64,000 nucleotides of DNA from Perognathus longimembris pacificus (Eukaryota; Chordata; Mammalia; Rodentia; Heteromyidae): the NCBI RefSeq assembly GCF_023159225.1, contig NC_063162.1:101510094-101574093 (forward strand), in the 5' to 3' direction. Below are positions 54,931 through 64,000 of this stretch, one piece after another (position 1 is the stretch's first letter; every line of letters begins with the position of its first letter). The notes under the pieces were generated by a model. The model made no database searches and was not told the DNA's origin. It saw only the letters and a program-made list of their open reading frames with translations. A program made the translations under genes and the position numbers.

Positions 54931-57232
54931 ATTTTATAAAACAAAAAGAGATGACTCCAGGCCACAATGGAATCACTTACTTCTGTGTAGCTGAATAAAG
55001 CAGAAAGATTTAGAATAAATAAACAAGAAGAAATCCAGCTCTCTTTGACATCTCCCACTCCTCTTCTCATCTCACCTTACTTCAGCTCTCCCTCTCCTTT
55101 CCACAGGAAATCACTGGGAATCTAGTCTCTGTGCAAAGGCACTTTAAAGAAAAGAGAGACGAAGGAGTTGAAAGGAGAGGGGTTGATCAGAAAGTGTGCA
55201 TGCTATGTTAGATGGGTTGGTCAGGAAAAGGCCACTTTGGAGGGACATCCCAGAGGCCCATAGAAGCAGGTGTATGGACTGGTCCCAGGGTGTCTGCTAG
55301 ATTAGGGACATCCAGAACTCAATGTCCATTTATCACAAGGTGTGATGTACTGCTCTGGGAGCTTGCTTGGGCTACGTTAGCCAACAAGACAAAGGTTTTC
55401 ACTTGGTGGAGCTCGTGGTAGCTGGGTAAAGCAGAAAGCAAATTTAAAAAAGCAAAATACAGGAAATTATGTTCTATGTTAGAAGATGTTTAGTGTTGTG
55501 GAAAAAGTAAGACAAAGTAAAGCAAGATAGAGTGAGAATAGGGAGTGCTAAGGGCAGGTGTGTGAGTGTGTGTGTGTGTGTGCATGCACGCACTCTCTGC
55601 ACATGTGCCTGTGTTCATTAAGGGCATAAGGAATTTACCTTCATCTGCACAGAAAATCCCCCTCCATCCTAGCTCAGGCCATGCATGTCTCACTGACAGG
55701 AGGAGGGGTATCTTCCTGTCACATTGCTAGGTAGAGGCCAGTGGGGTGTTCAGCGGACCCCACAGCAGGCCTTGTTGTCTGTGACTAATGCCACTTACCC
55801 AGAAGCTGGACACCATGAACCTTAGCAGGAGGTGGATGAGCATGCCCAGGGTTTGTATTTGGCCATTCTGGTCCAGGTTATAAGAGAAGAGAGGAAGGAG
55901 AAGAAAACTCCGGCCTGGGAGGTTTCCTGTTACCACCACTGCCACGGCAGGGCCACAGCTCCCATCCACCAGGAAGAACATGGTGAGCTCTTTGGGTCAA
56001 GAGGGAACAGAGTCTGCTGAGCTCCAACCTAATCCTGCCTTTGTGCTTTCAAAGTAGGGGAGGTGAGCTTTGTGGAAATCCAATCCTGAATGCCCATCAC
56101 TTGTTGACTTTTATTCTATCAAACATTCATTCATTCATTCACTCAGCTCTACATGGCTCCATCCAGCCCCACTGAGCATGCTCACAGAGTGAGCACTTTC
56201 TTGGCTTCTTCAGTGAGCCTGGGTTCTGGCTGATGTGAGAACTTGAGCTCCTGCTTTTTCTCTATGTATTGTGTATATTTAATCATGTTGACGGGATTTA
56301 CTTTAGTTCACATTCAAGCTGTTGGCCTATTTCCTCTCATTGTTTTTTTCGTTTTCATCCAGAATCAATGCAAGTGATTTGTCTTCCCTTGAACTTCAAA
56401 TGCACAGTCCCCGCCCCCCTGCCCCATCCCCAACACACACACAAACACACCATCCCCACAGCCACAGGAGAGGCTTCTTTTGAAGCCCTCTCTTTCTTCC
56501 CCTTGGAAAGGGCACTTAGCTTGTGGATGAACTGTTGCCCTTGGAAAAGGAGCCAGAGTTCTTGGAGACTTTTTGGCTCTTGGTCCTTTTTCAGCTGCCT
56601 ATTTGTTTTACTCTTCCTTTCCCAGTCTCAGTTTTTCCAAGTTTCCCTCCTGCCTGACTTGAGACTTCCCTTGCTTAGCTTGCCTGAAGTTTTCCTGCTG
56701 CTCTGAAACCTTCTTCATTTAACTATTCCAGCCAGAATCTATAATGACCTTTTGCTCCAGCTTAAAATGAAGAAAACCAAGGGCCAATGTTGTTCATAAA
56801 TGGCAACTCCTTTTCAGGCTGAAGCTATAGGCAGGAGCCAGGTCACCTGGTGTTTGGCACTTCTAGGTTTGGGGAGTGTGTTTTCATGCATTTGGTTTTC
56901 ACAACAAGAATGAGAAGCTGGCTGAGTGAGGTTAGCATCTTCATTCACGGGGGAAGAAATGGATGACCACAGAAACGGGTTCACCAAAGGTCATATGACA
57001 TCAGGTTTGGGTCTTGAACCATAAATGCAAAATTTTTTTCCATAAGAAAATCCATTGTTTTAGAGTAGATTATAAAGCCGAAATTGATTCTGAGGATGAC
57101 TTGGAGAGATTAGCCTGGCTTCTAAAGCATCTTATGCCTTAGTGAATCCTCTTTGGTCCTAGGGCTGACCAGTCTTTGGACTTGAGGCTCACAAATCATC
57201 CTTGTCTATGTTCTAGGGGCAATAGGATCTTA
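54931..57232. other. No gene supported
   Basis: About 2.3 kb, somewhat GC-richer than average, with a (GT)n tract at 55,558-55,582. A minus-strand 69-bp segment at 55,799-55,867 has splice-like edges (see findings). The 145-codon frame at 56,269-56,706 has no recognisable product. Confidence 0.45.
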
Positions 57233-57235
57233 AAT

Positions 57236-59335
57236 TTTTTTTTTTTGTTCATTTCTCCTCATCCCCCCTCCATCTTCCCCTCTCCCTCCCAAGTGTTTTG
57301 CAGTTGGTTTATACCAAATGGTTTTGTAAATGTTGCTTTTTGAATGGTTTGTCTTTTTGTTGTCTCTTGATTTTGGTATTCTCTCTCCCTTCCCCAGTTC
57401 TAATACCTGTATAAACAGTATCCAGGGTACTCAGATGTGATACAGTGGTAGCAAGGATAGAGCCACAGGAAGGGAGTACAAGAGAAACAAAACTAAACAA
57501 ACCAGTCAGTCAAACAGACAAGGGAAAAGAGAAAAAAATAGTACGAGTTCACATGGCATGTTGAAAATAATTACAACCGTGGTATACCTCTTGTTTCTGT
57601 AACGTGGAGTTCATTTCACTTGGCATCTTCTTATGTGGTCATATGGGTGTAGCTATTGGGGTATTTTGATCTTCTACCATGACTAGCCTATTTATGTACT
57701 AGCTATTCCCTATGAGGGACACCAGAGGGTTTATGTTTCTTTGGGTCTGGGTCACTTCACTTAGTATGATTTTTTTCCAAGTCCTTCCATTTCCTTACGA
57801 ATGAGGCAGCGTCGTTCCTTCTGATGGAGACATAGAATTCCATTGTGTATATGTACCACATTTTCCTGATCCACTCATCTGCTGAGGGGCATCTGGGTTG
57901 GTTCCATGTTTTAGCAATGACGAGTTGTGCTGCGATGAATATAGTTGTGCCGGTGGCTTTAGTGTGGTATTGCTTGTAGTCTTTTGGGTAGATGCCCAAA
58001 AGTGGGGCTGCTGGATTGTAGGGGAGCTCTATGTTTAGCCTTCTGAGGAACCTCCGCACTGCTTTCCAGAGTGGTTGAACAAGTTTGCATTCCCATCAAC
58101 AATGTAGTAGGGTTCCCTTTTGGCCATATCCTCTCCAGCATTTGTTATTATTGGATTTCCTGATAATAGACATTCTTACTGGGGTGAGGTGGAATCTCAA
58201 TGTTGCTTTGATGATTTGCATTTCTTTTGTGGCCAGTGATGTAGAACACTTTTTCATGTGAATCTTGGCCATTCTCTTTTCCTCTTCAGAGAAGTCTCTT
58301 TTTAGGTCTTTAGCCTATTTGTTGAGAAGGCTGTTGGTTCTTGGATTGCTTGTTTTGGAGGAATTTAACTTTTTAAATTCTGTGTATATTTTTGATATCA
58401 GTCCTTTGTCTATTGTATGGCTGCTAAAGATCTTTTCCCAATCTGTGGGCTTTCTGTTTATCTTGGAAGCTATATCCTTTGCCCTGCAGAAGCTCTGAAG
58501 TTTGATGCAGTCCCAATTGTCCAGCCTTTCTTTGATTTGTTGAATTTCTGGGCCTTTGTTGAGCAAGTTTCTTCCAGTGCCAACGAGTCCTAGAGTTTCT
58601 CCTATTCCTTCTTGTAGAGTTTTCAGGGTGTCTAATTTTATTTCCAGGTCTTTGATCCATTTGGAGTTGATTTTGGTGCAGGGTGATAAATAAGGGTCTA
58701 GTTTTAGCTTGTTACAGGTGTTGACCCAGTTTTGCCAGCACCATTAGTTGAAGAGGCTCTCTTTGTTCCAACCTATATTTTTAGCCTCTTTGTCAAAGAT
58801 TAGGTAGCTGTAGGTCTGAAGGTTCATTTCTGGGTCTTCAGTTCTGTTCCATTGGTCTGCAGGCCTGTTCTTGTGCCAGTACCAAGCTGTTTTTATTACT
58901 ATAGCTTTGTAGTACAATTTAAAATTTGGTATTGATATTCCTCCTTCACTGTTCTTTCTGCTTAGGATTGTTTTTGCTATTCGGGTTTTTTTTTTTATTG
59001 TTCCATATGAATTTCTGAATTGCTTTCTCTATTTCATTGAAGAATGATGTTGGGATATTGATGGGCATTGCATTGAATTTGTAGGTAGCTTTTGGTAATA
59101 TTGCCACTTTCACGATGTTAATCCTCCTAATCCAGGATCATGGAAGGTTTTTTCCATTTCCTTAGTTCTGTCTTAATTTCCTTTTTAAAGTTCTAATCAT
59201 AGAGTTCTTTCACTTCTTTGGTTAATGTTCTTCCTAGGAATTTTATGTTTTTTGAGGCTATTGGAGAAGGTGTTGCTTTTCTGATTTCAGCCTCGCTCTT
59301 CAGGTTGTTGGCATATATAAAAATCATTGATTTTA
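57236..59335 (-). mobile_element. L1 copy 1: 3' UTR and distal ORF2
   Basis: The poly-A tail is the T run at 57,236-57,246, followed by a 3' UTR up to about 57,698. ORF2 sense then continues to about 59,310. The copy stops where it meets the 3' end of L1 copy 2, so its 5' part is either truncated or displaced beyond the window. It lies in the same orientation as copy 2. Confidence 0.94.
57699..59310 (-). pseudogene. L1 ORF2 fragment (C-terminal half), copy 1
   Basis: The stop codon position is 57,699-57,701. Upstream codons give the C-terminal signature (DEWIRKMWYIYTMEFYVS) and, further upstream, the region between reverse transcriptase and C-terminal domain. An extra A near 57,771 shifts frame, so the native reading ends early at 57,757, and other stops break the rest. 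The reverse transcriptase active site is not included. Confidence 0.9.
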
Positions 59336-59858
59336 TATATATATATTTATTATCAAACTGAATTACAGAGAGGTTACAGTTTCATACATTAGGCATTGGA
59401 TACATTTCTTGTACTGTTTGTTACCTCATCCCTCATTCCCCCCTCCCCCTCCCTCTTTCCCTTCCCCCTCCCCCCATGAGTTGTTCAGTTGTTCAGTTCA
59501 TTTTCATCGAACAGTTTGTAAGTACTGCTTTTGTAGTTGTTTGTCTGTTTTTACCCTGTGTCTCTCAATTTTGATATTCTCTTCCAATTTCCTGGTTCTA
59601 ATACCAGTACACATGGTTTCCAATATACTCAGATAAGATACAGAGATAGTGTAGGTACAACCACAGGAAGGTGATACAGGAATATCATCAATAATAGAGG
59701 CCACAGTTACATATGGCATGTTGAAAATATTTACAACTGTGATATAACAATCATTTCCATAATATGGAGTTCATTTCACTTAGCATTATCTTATGTGTTC
59801 ATAAGGGTATAGCTATTGGGCTCCTGTGATCCTCTGCTGTGACTTGCCTAAACCTGTG

Positions 59859-62800
59859 CTAATTATTCCCTATAAGGGAGACCATAGAGTCCATGTTTCT
59901 TTGGGTCTGGCTCACTTCACTTAGTGTAACTTTTTCCAAGTCCTTCCATTTCCTTACAAATGGGGCAATGTCATTCTTTCTGATAGAGGCATAAAATTCC
60001 ATTGTGTATATGTACCACATTTTCCTGATCTACTCATCTACTGAGGGGCATCTGGGTTGGTTCCAGATTCTAGCTATGACAAATTGTGCTGCGATGAACA
60101 TTGTTGTGCTGGTGGCTTTAGTGTGATTTTGTTTGTGGTCTTTTGGATAGATACCCAAAAGTGGGGCTGCTGGGTCATAGGGGAGTTCTATGTTTAGCCT
60201 TCTGAGGAATCTCCATACTGCTTGCCAGAGTGGCTGAACCAGTTTACATTCCCACCAACAATGAAGTAGGGTTCTCTTTTGGCCACATCCCCTCCAACAG
60301 TTGTTAATGTTAGTTTTCTTGATATAGGACATTCTTACTGGGGTGAGATGGAATCTCAATGTTGTTTTGATTTGCATTTCTTTTATGGCCAGTGATGTAG
60401 AGCACTTTTACATATGCCTCTTGGCCATTCTCATTTCCTCATCAGAGAAGTCTTTTTTTAAGTCTCTTCTAGCCCACTTGATGAGGGGGCTATTGGTTCT
60501 TTGCAGTTTTGTTTTGGAGGAAGGTAATTTTTTTAGTTCTGCATATAATTTAGATATGTGGCCTTTGTCTGTTGAATGGCTGGTAAGATCTTCTCCCAAT
60601 CTGTGGGCTTTCTGTTTATCTTGCGAGCTATGTCCTTTGCCCTGCAGAAGCTCTGTAGTTTGATGTAGTCCCATTTGTCCAACCTTTCTTTGATTTGTAG
60701 CCTTTCTGGGTCTTCGTTGAGGAAGTTCCGTCCAGTGCCAAGGAGCCCAAGTGTTTCTCCTACTCCTTCCTTTAGTGTTTTCAGGGTGTCTGTTTTGATT
60801 TCGAGATCTTTGATTCATTTGGAATTGATTTTGGTGCAGGGTGATATATAAGGATCTAGTTTTAGTTTGTTGCATGTGTTGAACCAGTTTTGCCAGCACC
60901 ATTTGTTAAAGAGGCTATCTTTCTTCCAGACTATAGTTTTAGCTCCTTTATCAAAGATTAAGTAGGCGTAGTTCTGTGGGTTCATTTCTGGGTCTTCATT
61001 TCTGTTCCATTGGTCTTCAGGCCTGTTCTGGTGCCAATACCAAGCTGTTTTTATTACTATAGCTTTATAATACAGCTTGAAGTTGGGTATTGTAATTCCT
61101 CCAGCACTGTTCTTTCTGCTTAGGATTGTTTTTGCTATTCTAGGTCTTTTATTGTTCCATATGATTTTCTGGATTGCTTCCTCTATTTCATTAAAAAATG
61201 GTGTTGGGATATTGATGGGTATTGCATTGAATTTGTAGATTGCCTTTGGCAATATTGCCATTTTGATTATATTAATCCTCCCCATCCAGGCGCATGGGAG
61301 GTTTTTCCATTTCCTTAGTTCTGCCTTAATTTCATTTTTCATGTTTTTAAAGTTCTCATCGTAGAAGTCTTTCACTTCTTTGGTTAAGGTTATTCCTAGG
61401 TATTTTATGTTTTTTGAGGCTATTGCAAAAGGAGTTGCTTTCCTGATTTCAGCCTTGGTCTTCGGGTCGTTAGCATAGAGAAAGGCCGTTGATTTTTGAG
61501 GTTTATTTTATATCCTGCAACTTTGCCAAAGTTTTGGATCAGCTCTAGTAGCTTGGGAGTAGAGTCTATGGGGTTCTTTAGGTATAGGATCATGTCATCT
61601 GCAAAGAGAGAAAGTTTAACTTCATCTTTTCCTATTTGGATCCCTTTTATATTTTCTTCTTGCCTAATTGCTCTGGCTAGGAATTCTAGTACTATGTTGA
61701 AGAACAGGGGAGAGATTGGACATCCCTCTTTTGTTCCTGATTTTAAAGGGAATGGCTTTAGTTTTCACCATTTAGAGTTATGCTTGCTGTTGGTTTGTCA
61801 TAAACTGCCTTGATTATATTCAGGAATGTTCCCTGGAATCCCAGTTTTTCCAGGACTTTTAGCATAAATGGGTGCTGGATTTTATCAAATGCTTTCTCCA
61901 CATCCAGTGGTATAACCATGTGGTTCTTTACCTTGCTCCGGTTGATGTGGTGGATTACATTAATTGACTTGCGCATATTGAACCAACTTTGCATCCCTGG
62001 GATGAATCCACTTTGATCGTGATGTATGATTTTTTTTATGACATGTTGAAGTTGATTGGCTAGAATTTTGTTGAGAATTTTTGAGTCTATATCCATCAGG
62101 GAAATTGGTCTATAGTCCTCTTTTCGTGATGCGTCCCTGCCTGGTTTTGGGATGTGTGTTATAGTGGCTTCATAGAATGTGTCTGGTAGTGAATATTCTC
62201 CTTCAATTTCATTGAAGAGTTTGAGAAATATTGGTGTGAGTTCTGTTTTGAAGGCCTTGTAGAATTCTGCTGTGAATCCGTCTGGACCTGGGCTTTTCTT
62301 GGCTGGAAGATCACTTATTGCTTTTTCTATGCCACTAGGCCATATCCCCAGCCCTGTCTTGTTGAGTTTTTCAAAGAACCAACTCTTTGTTTTGTTGATT
62401 CTTTCGATGGTTTATTCAGTCTGTAATTGATTTAATTCTGATTTGATTTTAATTATTTGCTTCCATCTACTGACTTGGGTTTGGCTTGTTCTCTTTCAAG
62501 GAAATTAAGGTGCTTCCTTAAATTATTGAGTTGCTATTTCTCCAGTTTGTTGGTGTATGCATTCAGAGATATAAATTTTACTCTGTGTACTGCCTTTGCT
62601 GTGTCCCAAAGGAGCTGGTATTTTGTGTCCTCAACTTGGTTGAGTTCCATAATCATTTGAATTTCTGTTTTTATTTCTTCAATGACCCACTCATGGTTCA
62701 GCAGTGTGTTGTTTAGTCTCCATGAACTGTAGGATTTTCTGTGGTGGCTGTTTGAGTTGAGCTCTAATTTTTTTCCATTGTGGTTTGAGAGAATGCAAGG

Positions 62801-63469
62801 AATGGTTTTGATACTTCTGAATTTGTACAGCTTTTCTTTGTGCCCTAAGATACGATCTATTTTGGAGAATGTTCCATGTGTCGCTGAGAAGAATGTGTAT
62901 TCTGTTGTTGCAGGGTGGAATATTCTGTAGATGTCGATTAAGTCTAGTTGGTCTATACAATTGTTTAGTTCTGTGGTTTCTTTGTTCAGTTTTTGGCATG
63001 TTGATCTGTCCAGAGGTGACAGTGGAGTGTTAAAGTCCCCAACTGTCAATGTGTTTGGGTCTATGAGTGTTTTTAGAGTCAGTAGTGTTCGTTTGATGAA
63101 GTTGGGTGCTCCTGTATTTGGTGTGTAGATATTTAGGATGGTTATATCTTCCTGTAGGAGAGATCCTTTTATTAGTATGTAGTAACCTTTTTTGTCTCTT
63201 CTTACCTTTTTTAATTTGAAGTCAATTTTGTCTGATACTAGGATTGCAACTCCTGCCTGCTTATGGGGGCCATTTGCTCGATAGATTTGATTCCAGCCTT
63301 TCAGTTTTAGAAGATCTTTACTTTTGCTGGATAGATGAGTCTGTTGGAGGCAGCAGAAAGATGGATCTTGATTTTTGATCCAACTTATGAGCCTATGTCA
63401 TTTGATTGGTGAATTAAGTCCATTAATGTTGAGAGTTAGGATTGAGAGCTGATCATTTGTTCCTTTCAT
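59859..63469 (-). pseudogene. L1 ORF2 (endonuclease and reverse transcriptase), inactivated
   Basis: The start codon is at 63,467-63,469 (MKGTNDQLSILTLNING) and the terminal TAG at 59,859-59,861: 3,611 bp, short of the usual roughly 3.8 kb. The endonuclease domain comes first, with GDFNT (about 63,026-63,040) and SATHGTFSKIDRILGH. Reverse transcriptase follows at roughly 62,330-61,300, with KSPGPDGF, then [12 protein letters not shown], and the active-site motif FADD near 61,590. The C-terminal Cys/His motif [18 protein letters not shown] is at 60,246-60,299. In life this protein nicks DNA and primes reverse transcription of L1 and SINE RNA. It is dead: a TGA at 63,399-63,401 twelve codons after NING begins, a TAG at 60,030-60,032, several other stops, and a deletion at 62,331-62,354. 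Confidence 0.95.
62331..62354 (-). mobile_element. 24-bp IDL-Geo 5' end inside L1 ORF2
   Basis: gccactaggccatatcccca followed by gccc is the exact antisense 5' end of the IDL-Geo element. It lies between ORF2 codons for [13 protein letters not shown] and [21 protein letters not shown] sequence, where roughly 70 codons of ORF2 are missing. Confidence 0.85.
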
Positions 63470-63527
63470 TATCCCTATCCTGTTTAAGGCTGAGTCTTCC
63501 CATTTGTTGATCTGTTATTCTGGTTTA

Positions 63528-64000
63528 CTATTTAGGGTTCATTTCTCTGTCTGCATTGGGATCTTGATTATTTTCTCTGTATAGTACATCTTTGATTATT
63601 TTTTGTAAAGCTGGTTTGGTGGAGATATATTGTTTCAGTTTTTCCTTACTGTGGAAGTCTTTTATTTGACCTTCGGCTATGAATGAGAGTTTAGCTGGGT
63701 ACACTATTCTTGGTTGGTAGTTATTTTTATTTAGGGTTTGGCATATCTCTTTCCAGGCTCACCTTGCCTTCATGGTCTCTGCTGAGAAGTCTGGGGTATT
63801 TCTTATTGCTTTTCCTTTATATGTGATTGTTTTCTTCTCCCTAACAGGTTTAAGGATTCTTTCCTTGGACTCTACTGATCCTGTTTTGATCACAATATGT
63901 CGGTGGGATGTCTTATTCTGGTCTGGTCGGTTTGGGGTTCTAAATGCTTCTTGTACCTGTGTAGCCCTTTCCTTCTGGATATTTGGGAAGTTCTCGGCTA
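63528..64000 (-). pseudogene. L1 ORF1 (RNA-binding chaperone) C-terminal part
   Basis: The minus strand reads the ORF1 C-terminal domain: HIVIKTGSVESKERILKPVR, TITYKGKAIRNTPDFSAETM, then YQPRIVYPAKLSFI and ALQKIIKDVLYRE, ending at the TAG 63,528-63,530. One TGA replaces an Arg codon at 63,759-63,761 (CGA to TGA). ORF1 protein forms trimers that coat L1 RNA. Its start lies beyond 64,000, and ORF1 and ORF2 are separated by about 60 bp. Confidence 0.92.

Larger units (their letters stand above)
59340..64000 (-). mobile_element. L1 copy 2, long, runs off the window
   Basis: The 3' end is the AT-rich tail at 59,333-59,355, then ctgaattacagagaggttac and a 3' UTR with a pyrimidine block (59,437-59,475). 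ORF2 (59,859-63,469), a short inter-ORF spacer and the end of ORF1 follow. At least 4.66 kb is present, so it was probably near full length. Confidence 0.95.

Noticed and set aside
56269..56706. 145-codon open frame
   Set aside because: T/C-rich low-information sequence with no recognisable product and no supporting context.
1..64000. CRISPR arrays, operons, prophage or other prokaryotic systems
   Set aside because: The DNA is mammalian: SINEs, L1, MIR, L2 and microsatellites throughout, and the regular repeats present are microsatellites, not spaced arrays.

Overview
This window is nuclear DNA from a rodent, most likely a geomyoid (kangaroo rat, pocket mouse or pocket gopher). The evidence is the repeat content. 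Several copies of a two-part SINE occur, with a tRNA-Ala/ID-like left half and a distinctive right half; this matches what I recall of IDL-Geo, a family reported as limited to Geomyoidea. About two dozen further SINEs join a 7SL/B1-like left arm to the same right arm. No protein-coding gene, exon or CpG island can be supported. The long open frames come from L1 ORFs, low-complexity tracts or chance, so the window is intergenic or deep-intronic.

Layout. 1-10 kb: SINEs, two cases of an IDL-Geo inserted in an older SINE with target-site duplications, a 52-bp tandem duplication and an old L1 3' end. 10-20 kb: more SINEs, a decayed reading frame of unknown origin (12.58-13.06 kb), a 5'-truncated L1 with a 17-bp target duplication, and ancient L2, MaLR-like and MIR fragments. 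20-35 kb: SINE islands in otherwise unique AT-rich DNA, an LTR-like block at 29 kb, an L1 with a 5' inversion inside a SINE at 31.5 kb, and an LTR-like block at 34.6 kb. 35-45 kb: a dense SINE cluster including the cleanest IDL-Geo copy (36,301-36,502), two MIRs, a 5S rRNA pseudogene at 43.15 kb and large pyrimidine microsatellites. 45-57 kb: mostly unique, with LTR-like fragments and a DNA-transposon relic split by a B1 (47.8-48.3 kb). 57.2-64 kb: two minus-strand L1 copies end to end. The second carries ORF2 and the end of ORF1 but has stop codons and a deletion in ORF2 marked by 24 bp of SINE.

How the parts relate: nothing here acts as an operon or pathway. The record is one of layered retrotransposition: ancient MIR, L2, MaLR-like and DNA elements, then three-part 7SL-7SL-ID SINEs, then 7SL-Geo SINEs, then IDL-Geo and the L1 lineage that presumably mobilised them. 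Many microsatellites start at SINE 3' tails: six (CA)n/(GT)n tracts directly abut a SINE tail. I found no candidate for an undescribed functional system. The most useful leads are the three-part SINE architecture, the shared right arm of two SINE families, the decayed frame at 12.6 kb and the SINE-scarred L1. Family names are from memory and could not be checked against a repeat library.
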